From NCBI GenBank assembly GCA_938038205.1, contig CALHSA010000023.1, positions 1 to 12,294 of the forward strand: a stretch of 12,294 nucleotides of DNA. The letters are read 5' to 3'. A program made the translations under genes and the position numbers. Below the pieces are notes generated by a model. It saw only the letters and a list, made by a program, of their open reading frames with translations, ran no database searches and was not told the DNA's origin. The stretch is from an uncultured bacterium (GTDB taxonomy: Bacteria; Bdellovibrionota_C; UBA2361; JANWWW01). The number at the start of each line of letters is the position of its first letter. Position 1 is the stretch's first letter. This document shows, in pieces, positions 7,217-12,294 of this stretch.

Positions 7217-7421
7217 TATTGGGAAATTAATTATTCTACTTGGAGTGTTACTTATAGGAATGGGGCTTTTGGTAATGGTGTTTGATCGAGTAGGATTGGG
7301 GAGGTTGCCCGGCGATATCTTTTACCAAAAAGAGAACTTTAAAGTATATATACCAATTACTACAAGTCTTCTAGTATCACTTATTTTGACAATAATCTTA
7401 AACATTCTGATTCGGAAGTAG
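7209..7421 (+). CDS. DUF2905-family small membrane protein
   Basis: This 70-residue protein matches the DUF2905 pattern throughout: an N-terminal helix (G-K-L-I-I-L-L-G-V-L-L-I-G-M-G), the hallmark L-G-R-L-P-G-D-I (residues ~30-37), a short loop ending in a Phe/Tyr-rich F-K-V-Y-I-P, and a second helix (~48-67). It is an inner-membrane protein of unknown function and widespread in bacteria. The ATG lies inside the end of the lipoprotein gene (8-nt overlap) without a Shine-Dalgarno, consistent with translational coupling. Length and motif fit the family well. Confidence 0.85.
   Translation: MINIGKLIILLGVLLIGMGLLVMVFDRVGLGRLPGDIFYQKENFKVYIPITTSLLVSLILTIILNILIRK
7414..7418 (+). promoter_or_regulatory. 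Shine-Dalgarno GGAAG for the gene at 7426
   Basis: GGAAG lies 7 nt before the GTG at 7426, inside the end of the DUF2905 gene. It supports the choice of GTG as the start and shows that ribosome binding sites are used by at least some operon-internal genes here, unlike the first genes. Confidence 0.5.
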
Positions 7422-7425
7422 AGCG

Positions 7426-8406
7426 GTGGAGAGATTCACATCGCTTACTCAGCGTATACACCAACGCGCTAGCGATTTGGAATCTAATTTAAAAAAGGAT
7501 AATTTTGGGGATTTTATTGAATCGAATCTTGAACACCTTTTCAAAATAGTTCATTTTTTACTTCTTCTAAAGGATTTCACTGGTATCGGTTATTTAACTC
7601 AGTTAAATAACCTTGTTGCAAGATATGAGAGGTTTGAATTTTCAAAGGCTCTTAAAGTTTATCAAATTCTTTGGACAAGACTACAGGGCTTCACAAATTT
7701 AGAAATGCCGAACCTTGATATTGAAACTGAAATTGATGCTCTAGCTTTTTTTGCAGCGGCAGATTTTGAATCAGGAAGGCTGGAGGATGCTTCTGTAGCT
7801 GATTTAATTAAAGTAGCTAGTTATGACCTTAGATTAACTGGATTTTTCTTACTAAAACAGTTCCTAGATGGTTGTGAGATTGGAGTTTGTAGCCCATTGT
7901 TTGAATTTTTAAGAGAAACAGAATTTCTCCAAATCTTAGAACTTGATGAGGAATTAAAAACCTTATCACCAAGGGAATTAATCATGTGCTTATCCCCAGA
8001 TCAAGCGGTAAAACTAATCCCAGATTATTTAACTAAGGGAGTGATAGAGGATACAGATCCAGTGATAAGGAAACTAATCAGCTACTTTAGATCGAGAGAG
8101 AACCAGGACCATGAAGTTCTGCATAATCTTGGCATTCTTGCCGCTAGTAGTGGTGAGAATGAGCTAGCAGTAACTTGGCTAAGAAAGGCTTTGGACTTGA
8201 GGCTGCAGATTTTTAGTGAGGAATCAGAGGAGATTAGCCTTACAAAAAGAGCTCTGGAAACTGTTTCCAATATTACGCAGGATGGTTTGCCAGAGACTGA
8301 TAATATGAGTGAAAAAGAATTTTTAGATTTTATTTTAGCGAAATTACAGACTGATGAGGTTGAGCACGTTATTTTTTTAATTAAAAATAGGTTAAAGGAT
8401 TTATGA
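7426..8406 (+). CDS. Helical TPR-like cytoplasmic protein of unknown function
   Basis: This 326-residue, acidic, almost entirely helical protein has no signal peptide or membrane helix. Residues ~229-262 resemble one TPR unit (H-N-L-G-I-L-A-A-S-S-G-E-N-E-L-A, then W-L-R-K-A-L-D-L), the pattern seen in TPR/Sel1-type scaffold repeats. Weaker helical pairs precede it, for example ~103-145. No catalytic motif is visible. The GTG start is 4 nt after the previous stop with GGAAG 7 nt upstream. The 3' end overlaps the PLP-protein gene by 4 nt (ATGA), so the two are probably co-translated. It may be an adaptor or assembly protein, but that is inference from the repeat alone. Confidence 0.65.
   Translation: MERFTSLTQRIHQRASDLESNLKKDNFGDFIESNLEHLFKIVHFLLLLKDFTGIGYLTQLNNLVARYERFEFSKALKVYQILWTRLQGFTNLEMPNLDIETEIDALAFFAAADFESGRLEDASVADLIKVASYDLRLTGFFLLKQFLDGCEIGVCSPLFEFLRETEFLQILELDEELKTLSPRELIMCLSPDQAVKLIPDYLTKGVIEDTDPVIRKLISYFRSRENQDHEVLHNLGILAASSGENELAVTWLRKALDLRLQIFSEESEEISLTKRALETVSNITQDGLPETDNMSEKEFLDFILAKLQTDEVEHVIFLIKNRLKDL
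8394..8399 (+). promoter_or_regulatory. Shine-Dalgarno AAAGGA for the PLP-protein gene
   Basis: AAAGGA ends 3 nt before the ATG at 8403, a short but workable spacing measured from its GG. It supports that ATG as the true start and hence the missing N-terminal segment of the protein. Confidence 0.5.
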
Positions 8407-9281
8407 TTTTAGACATATCAAATTATTTTGATTTGCATTTTAAATTATACATAAAACATGAGGGGAATAACCCTACTGGGACTCAAAAAGACAGGGTAGC
8501 AAAAATGCACGTTTTAAATTGTTTATTTCTTGGAGTAAAAAAAATGGTAGCTGCATCTTGTGGTAACTTTGGAGTAGCTCTTTGTTTTTATGGAGCTAGA
8601 AGAAACTTGGAGGTTGAGATCTACATACCCACAGCTTATGAGAGTCCAAGAGTTAGGGAGATTGAGGAGTTTGGGGGAAGAGTAGTTAGATACCCAGGAA
8701 CGTATGAGGAGTGTGTAAAAATAAGCTCAGAGATAGCGAAGGAGAACGGTTGGTACAATGCTAATCCTGGTAAGGAGAATATAATCTTGGAGTATTGGGG
8801 ATACAGCAGCATTTTCAAAGAGATCATTGGGGAACTTCCTCAAGTTAGCTGCATTGGAGTTCCTGTATCTAATGGAGTTACCCTTGGAGGATTAGGTTTT
8901 GCAGCAAAATTGTATGATTATAAGATTCGTTTTGTAGCTGGGTCATGCTTATCAAATCCAATTGCCCTCTCTGTTGAAAGGCATGAACCTTATAAGCCTC
9001 TTGAGGGTTTAACACAAAATGAAACAGAGATTAATGAGCCCCTTATAAATTGGGATTCTTTAGATGGCAGTAATGCTGTTAGAGTTATTCAAGAGTCTCA
9101 GGGCTTTGCGATGAGATTTTCAGATGAGGAGTTATTGTCGTTTAGTAATTTTTTAAATGAAAGAATTCCTCTCTCTTGTCACCCTGCCTCTGTGGCGGGT
9201 TTATTAGCAATCCTTGCCCGCAAAAGCAGTTTTACCCCCGATACTGTTGCTGTTGGTCTTATCACGTCTAAAAATTATTAG
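8403..9281 (+). CDS. Short PLP-dependent fold-type II protein, threonine synthase-like
   Basis: At 292 residues it carries the fold-type II marks: the lysine motif N-P-T-G-T-Q-K29-D-R that would form the Schiff base with pyridoxal phosphate, the substrate-loop motif S52-C-G-N-F-G, a phosphate-binding loop P-V-S-N-G-V-T-L-G-G-L (154-164), and a C-terminal H-P-A-S-V-A-G-L-L-A (260-269). Threonine synthases are usually ~350 residues or longer and begin with a T-P-L segment ~50 residues before the lysine motif. Here that segment is absent, and the usual Thr-Gly near the C-terminus reads I-T-S-K. It may therefore act on a different amino-acid substrate or need a partner. No hom, thrB or other threonine-pathway gene is adjacent. 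It is translationally coupled to the TPR-like gene and is the last gene before the 144-bp gap. Confidence 0.78.
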   Translation: MILDISNYFDLHFKLYIKHEGNNPTGTQKDRVAKMHVLNCLFLGVKKMVAASCGNFGVALCFYGARRNLEVEIYIPTAYESPRVREIEEFGGRVVRYPGTYEECVKISSEIAKENGWYNANPGKENIILEYWGYSSIFKEIIGELPQVSCIGVPVSNGVTLGGLGFAAKLYDYKIRFVAGSCLSNPIALSVERHEPYKPLEGLTQNETEINEPLINWDSLDGSNAVRVIQESQGFAMRFSDEELLSFSNFLNERIPLSCHPASVAGLLAILARKSSFTPDTVAVGLITSKNY

Positions 9282-9327
9282 AACCATATAAAAAATTTTT
9301 TGGATATCCTTACTGAGCTTTAAAGCG

Positions 9328-9346
9328 GAATGGAAAAATTTCATTC
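9328..9346. repeat. Imperfect inverted repeat, possible weak terminator or operator
   Basis: The arms GAATG(G)AAA and TTTCATTC pair with one extra G and a central AA. There is no T-run right after it, so it is a poor intrinsic terminator; an operator for a dyad-binding regulator is the other option. Confidence 0.3.
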
Positions 9347-9410
9347 AGTTTGATATGAGTAGATTTTTTACTATTAAAAAAAGTAATTTATATCGAAATA
9401 GAGATATGAT

Positions 9411-9416
9411 TATAAG
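9411..9416 (+). promoter_or_regulatory. -10 element of the tra cluster, leaderless geometry
   Basis: TATAAG ends 9 nt before the traL ATG at 9426 (TATCAGGCT between) with no Shine-Dalgarno. This matches the 8-nt spacing of the other first genes and suggests the secretion genes have their own promoter in this gap. Confidence 0.48.
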
Positions 9417-9425
9417 TATCAGGCT

Positions 9426-9848
9426 ATGACGAAGTATATTGGCGAAGAAATTCAAACGCTTAATGAAGGTTGGACTCTATTTGGAGCAAGAATTGATGAA
9501 TGGCTTGCAGGAGCAGGCTCTGGATTTTTATATCTTATAATTGTTCAACTATTTTTCCGCCAACCTCAAGCATCGGATGCTTTTGTACTAATTTTATGCA
9601 TTGTTGTGGTAACGTATTTACTTCGAACAATTAGATCGAGATTTCCAGATGAAAAAAGGGGTATGCTTCATGCTATGTGCGATTTAACTGGCATAACTCC
9701 TCCTGATATTCCCCCACCAGCGTCCTTTCGAAAATATTGGTCTGGAATACCTAGTACTAAGAATAAACATACTCAGTTCATTAGGCTGGGTTTTGATAAG
9801 CTAATTTTAGAACTCTATCAAAAAAATGAAACAAAACTCCAAAAATAA
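9426..9848 (+). CDS. traL: TraL-like type IV secretion protein (VirB3 equivalent)
   Basis: This 140-residue protein has two membrane segments (~27-44 and ~51-66), preceded by the TraL-type L-F-G-A-R-I-D-E-W and followed by R-S-R-F-P-D-E-K-R-G-M-L-H-A, then a Pro-rich stretch with P-P-A-S-F-R-K-Y-W. By position and architecture it matches F-plasmid TraL, an inner-membrane VirB3-like part of the F-type pilus and secretion channel. F TraL is 91 residues; this one has an extra ~35-residue C-terminal tail (after ~105) rich in Lys and Asn. It is the first gene of the cluster, overlaps traE by 23 nt and is preceded by a -10 hexamer rather than a pilin gene. The order L-E-K-B strengthens the call. 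Confidence 0.78.
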   Translation: MTKYIGEEIQTLNEGWTLFGARIDEWLAGAGSGFLYLIIVQLFFRQPQASDAFVLILCIVVVTYLLRTIRSRFPDEKRGMLHAMCDLTGITPPDIPPPASFRKYWSGIPSTKNKHTQFIRLGFDKLILELYQKNETKLQK

Positions 9849-10491
9849 GGTGGATCTTAAAGATTTGATTGAGTCAACTAAAACAGATACAAAAAAAGAT
9901 GGAGATTTAATTAGGAGGTGGGAGGATGCTCTTCAAAAAGCAAACTTTTGGAGAGCCATGTTTTTACTCCAGCTCCCGGTCTCAGTTTTTGCACTGGTTT
10001 TGGCTGCTGTGATTTTTATTAACAGGAATATTACTCTTAATGTTCCTAAAGCCCCGTTGCCAGGAACATACGCCATACAAGATGTACCAGACTATGAGTT
10101 TATTAATTTTGCGATTAATTTCGCTAATCTAGTTTTTAGCTTCACGCCTGCGAATATTGAGCCGCAGTATAAGATAGCCATGAGATTTCTAGCTCCTACT
10201 GCTCAGAAAACTTTCTCAGAGTATTTTCTGAAACAGGAAGTTGGGATTGTTAAAACAACCTCGGTTAGCCAGATTTTTAACATAAATCCATTTAAGATAA
10301 AGGTACAAAGGGATAAAAATACAGTCTACGTTACCTTGGGAGGTGAGAGAATACGTTTAATAGCAGGCAAAGAAACTAGGGTTTCAGAGGCTTATACACA
10401 GATAGTTCTTAGAACTTTTCCTCACAATAACCTTAATCCGTATGGCATAATGGTTGTAAATTTTAAAGATTTGAGTGATTCAGTTGACTAA
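9826..10491 (+). CDS. traE: TraE-like type IV secretion protein (VirB8 equivalent)
   Basis: This 221-residue protein has the TraE layout: a cytoplasmic charged N-terminus (1-43), one membrane helix (~44-65), then a periplasmic NTF2-like domain (~75-215). Within it, the Y-E-F-I-N-F-A-I-N-F-A-N-L segment and the R-F-L-A-P-T-A-Q-K-T-F stretch fit TraE homologues, followed by beta strands ending near V-V-N-F-K-D-L. TraE is an inner-membrane assembly factor that bridges the channel core. F TraE is 188 residues, so the extra length is mostly N-terminal. The ATG lies inside traL (23-nt overlap) with no Shine-Dalgarno. A GTG at 9850, just past the traL stop, is an alternative start that would shorten the protein by 8 residues. 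Confidence 0.8.
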   Translation: MKQNSKNKVDLKDLIESTKTDTKKDGDLIRRWEDALQKANFWRAMFLLQLPVSVFALVLAAVIFINRNITLNVPKAPLPGTYAIQDVPDYEFINFAINFANLVFSFTPANIEPQYKIAMRFLAPTAQKTFSEYFLKQEVGIVKTTSVSQIFNINPFKIKVQRDKNTVYVTLGGERIRLIAGKETRVSEAYTQIVLRTFPHNNLNPYGIMVVNFKDLSDSVD

Positions 10492-10503
10492 AGTTTTTGA
10501 TTC

Positions 10504-10509
10504 TATAAT
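10504..10509 (+). promoter_or_regulatory. TATAAT before traK, possible internal promoter
   Basis: A perfect TATAAT lies 5 nt before the traK ATG at 10515. The AAAGG in between touches the ATG, too close for a standard Shine-Dalgarno. It may be an internal leaderless promoter or chance in AT-rich DNA; spacing is shorter than for the first genes. Confidence 0.25.
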
Positions 10510-10514
10510 AAAGG

Positions 10515-11258
10515 ATGTATAGAGTACGGCTATTATTAGTTGCTGTAAGTATTATAGCATATGCTCGAGACATCGTTTACTCTTCGGGTGAAGTTGAAAT
10601 ATTTGTTCTTCCTGGGGAAGCAACTCAGGTGAGATTTGAGGGCGAGGTGGCTGGTGGTTTCAAGAAACAAGCCTCCTCAGTTACGGTAGAAAAAGTTGGA
10701 ACAGATTTAATTATTTTCCCTCAAGACAACTTACCACCAGATGGTGAATCGATTCTTGTTCGATTGACGGATGGTACTACATACGCTTTAAGAGTAAAAC
10801 AAGCTCCTGATCATTCAGCTCGAGATGCAATAGTTTCGATTAAGGATTCTCGTGCAAAAATTACACCAGCAGATCAAGATGAGTTCCCTAAATATAGGGA
10901 TAGGCAGTTTATTTATCCAACACAATATCAGGTTGCCGGGCTTATGAGAGAGTTAATTTTGGTCACAGAGTTTAACAAGTCAAATATCCCGGGATATCGA
11001 GTTTCTGAGTTGGGCGCTGGTCAGGAATTGGTGAACAATGGACAGATTTCTGCAAAACTTTTACGCATGTATTTAGGGCCGCAGCTTTGGGGTTATGTAT
11101 TAGAGGCACGAAATTTAACGAATCAGGCTATTAAAGTGGATCCAGCAATCTTTAAAATTAATGGCACTAGAGCCATCTCCCTGAGTAATTGGGAATTAGA
11201 GCCTGTAGCAAGTAACAACTCCAAGGCATTTGTTTATGTTATTACTAAGGCAAGGTAA
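10515..11258 (+). CDS. traK: TraK-like secretin protein of the type IV outer-membrane core (VirB9 equivalent)
   Basis: This 247-residue protein is close to the 242 of F TraK. Residues 1-17 form a signal peptide ending A-Y-A before R18-D. The N-terminal half is beta-rich (V-E-I-F-V-L-P-G-E-A-T, a typical secretin-like start, ~27-37). The C-terminal part has G-Y-V-L-E-A-R-N-L-T-N (193-203), then P-A-I-F-K-I-N-G-T-R-A-I-S-L (210-223) and W-E-L-E-P, matching the conserved TraK C-terminal beta domain. TraK is periplasmic and forms the outer-membrane core complex with TraB and lipoprotein TraV. The gene sits 23 bp after traE and 2 bp before traB, as in the F operon. Confidence 0.82.
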   Translation: MYRVRLLLVAVSIIAYARDIVYSSGEVEIFVLPGEATQVRFEGEVAGGFKKQASSVTVEKVGTDLIIFPQDNLPPDGESILVRLTDGTTYALRVKQAPDHSARDAIVSIKDSRAKITPADQDEFPKYRDRQFIYPTQYQVAGLMRELILVTEFNKSNIPGYRVSELGAGQELVNNGQISAKLLRMYLGPQLWGYVLEARNLTNQAIKVDPAIFKINGTRAISLSNWELEPVASNNSKAFVYVITKAR

Positions 11259-11260
11259 CC

Positions 11261-12294
11261 ATGCAGGGCATAAAGGATCTAATAACTAAAGTTAAAGAGG
11301 ATAAAAGGCTTTTAAGTTTAATTATTGGAGGTATTATTTTCGGTTCTGCGTTTCTTTTGATTCTTCCAAGCACAAACCAGAAATCCAAACAACAGGCGTA
11401 TAAAAATCAAGATTCAACTTCTTTTCGATCATCTCAAGGAGATCAGGTATACAAAGATCTTCTAGAGCGTTTTAGTTCAGATTTAGAGCGTTTATCGGAG
11501 GTGACTCAGAAAACACAGCAAGAGTTAGAGACTCAGAAGCAATTGTTAGCAGAACACCAAGAGAGGACAAAAGAGATATTTACAAAGTTGGTGGAAAAGA
11601 TGGCTGAAAAACAGTCTTATCCTCAACAAGCAGCATCTATAGAGGGTGATTTAAGAGGAAAGATGAGCTCTGGGGAAATGCAGAAGTTAGAGATGCAAAA
11701 ATTCATGGAGAGTGCTCCTACTATTCCTGTGGTAGCTCCTGCTAAGCCAAGAAGATCGGCCGTTATAAATGCGGGAGATGCCGTTAGGGTTGAGTTACTT
11801 TCAGGAGTCAATGCTCCAGTTGAGGGAAGCCCGTATCCAGTAGTATTTAAGGTAGTTGGTGATATCATTGGACCTAACAACACTACATTACCTGTTGGAG
11901 AAGCAAGAATTTTAGCAGCTGCTCAAGGCTCTTTGATAGATCAGAGGGTATTATTTAGATTAACTAGTATGACCTTATCGTTACCAGATGGTAGTAGAAA
12001 AGAGGTAAAAATTGATGGCTGGGTTGTAGGGGAGGATGGTATAAGAGGTTTGCCTGGGATTCTAATAGATCCTCTATCTGAGAGACTTTTGGGAGCAGGT
12101 ATAGCTGAGGGAGTTAGAGGATTAGGTCAGGGAATAGAGGCTTCACGAAGAAAAACTAAGGTAGACCACTTTTTGGGGCTCTCTTTTGAGGATTTTAGAG
12201 GATCTCCACTAGAGTTGGGAACTGCTAAGGCACTTCAGGGAATAGCTGGTGTTTACTCTGATGCGATAAAACAACGGGCAGAGCTTTTAACGCC
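11261..12294 (+). CDS. traB: TraB-like type IV secretion protein (VirB10 equivalent), truncated by the window end
   Basis: The frame from the ATG at 11261 is open for 344 codons to the right edge; F TraB is 475 residues, so the C-terminus is missing only because of the window. Residues ~17-35 are the inner-membrane anchor, ~63-117 a coiled coil rich in Glu, Gln and Lys, followed by a Pro-rich linker (~152-165). The conserved TraB/VirB10 beta domain follows: V-E-L-L-S-G-V-N-A-P-V (177-187), G-P-N-N-T-T-L-P (204-211), A-A-A-Q-G-S-L-I-D-Q-R-V (219-230) and G-W-V-V-G-E-D-G-I-R-G-L-P-G (253-266). TraB spans both membranes and links the inner platform to the TraK/TraV ring. The two cysteines common around this domain in F-type TraB are absent. 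AAGG lies 6 nt before the ATG, a usable ribosome binding site. Confidence 0.87.
   Translation, partial: MQGIKDLITKVKEDKRLLSLIIGGIIFGSAFLLILPSTNQKSKQQAYKNQDSTSFRSSQGDQVYKDLLERFSSDLERLSEVTQKTQQELETQKQLLAEHQERTKEIFTKLVEKMAEKQSYPQQAASIEGDLRGKMSSGEMQKLEMQKFMESAPTIPVVAPAKPRRSAVINAGDAVRVELLSGVNAPVEGSPYPVVFKVVGDIIGPNNTTLPVGEARILAAAQGSLIDQRVLFRLTSMTLSLPDGSRKEVKIDGWVVGEDGIRGLPGILIDPLSERLLGAGIAEGVRGLGQGIEASRRKTKVDHFLGLSFEDFRGSPLELGTAKALQGIAGVYSDAIKQRAELLT

Larger units (their letters stand above)
9282..9425. other. Intergenic gap before the type IV secretion cluster
   Basis: This 144-bp AT-rich stretch has no credible gene; in particular no traA-like pilin fits. It holds an A6T6 tract near 9290-9300, an imperfect inverted repeat GAATG...CATTC (9328-9346) and an AT-only stem TTTTTTA/TAAAAAA (9364-9381, loop CTAT). 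It ends with the -10-like hexamer of traL. The repeats may serve termination of the upstream operon or regulator binding; neither is shown. Confidence 0.45.

Noticed and set aside
9364-9381. AT-only stem as an intrinsic terminator
   Set aside because: The 7-bp stem has no G-C pair and is typical of chance inverted repeats in AT-rich DNA.
11623-11883. Minus-strand frame opposite traB
   Set aside because: Antisense to conserved TraB domain sequence; low-complexity translation and no start signals.

Overview
The window is AT-rich, densely coded bacterial DNA. Its F-type type IV secretion genes, lipoprotein and Sec-type signal sequences point to a Gram-negative cell. The membrane-bound FadF/EtfD-like iron-sulfur oxidoreductase and the MEMO-family protein would suit a low-GC deltaproteobacterium-like lineage (Bdellovibrionota, SAR324, Myxococcota or similar). 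That placement is inference from gene content only; no phylogenetic marker is present.

Layout. (1) Bases 1-1911, minus strand: the N-terminal 637 residues of a secreted von Willebrand factor A (VWA) protein, open at the left edge. Its visible C-terminal part is a Thr-Pro-rich tract built from 150-bp tandem units. (2) 2008-3219, plus: a MEMO1-family (AmmeMemoRadiSam system B) protein with its metal-ligand set intact and a ~140-residue N-terminal extension. (3) 3223-3966, minus: a protein that looks like a PHP-fold phosphoesterase with its metal ligands lost; it converges on the MEMO gene with only 3 bp between stop codons. (4) 4016-6070, plus: a membrane-anchored Fe-S/CCG-domain oxidoreductase of the FadF/EtfD type, followed after 9 bp by tRNA-Arg(ACG) at 6080-6152. 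(5) 6183-9281, plus: a tight five-gene run with overlapping or nearly touching ends: a basic unknown protein, a Cys-rich small lipoprotein, a DUF2905 membrane protein, a helical TPR-like protein and a short PLP-dependent threonine synthase-like protein. (6) 9426 to the right edge, plus: the start of an F-type (MPF-F) type IV secretion cluster in the canonical order traL-traE-traK-traB, with traB cut by the window end and no traA pilin gene upstream in view.

Expression signals. The first genes of four plus-strand transcription units (starts at 2008, 4016, 6183 and 9426) have a TATAAT-like hexamer ending 8, 8, 8 and 9 nt before the start codon and no Shine-Dalgarno sequence. This is the geometry expected for leaderless mRNAs. 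Some downstream genes, such as those at 7426 and 8403, do have Shine-Dalgarno-like sequences.

The most unusual items are the 50-residue higher-order Thr-Pro repeat on a VWA protein with an atypical MIDAS, the apparent PHP pseudoenzyme, the uniform leaderless promoter spacing, the PLP protein lacking the usual N-terminal segment, and an F-type secretion cluster beginning at traL. None of this proves a new system.
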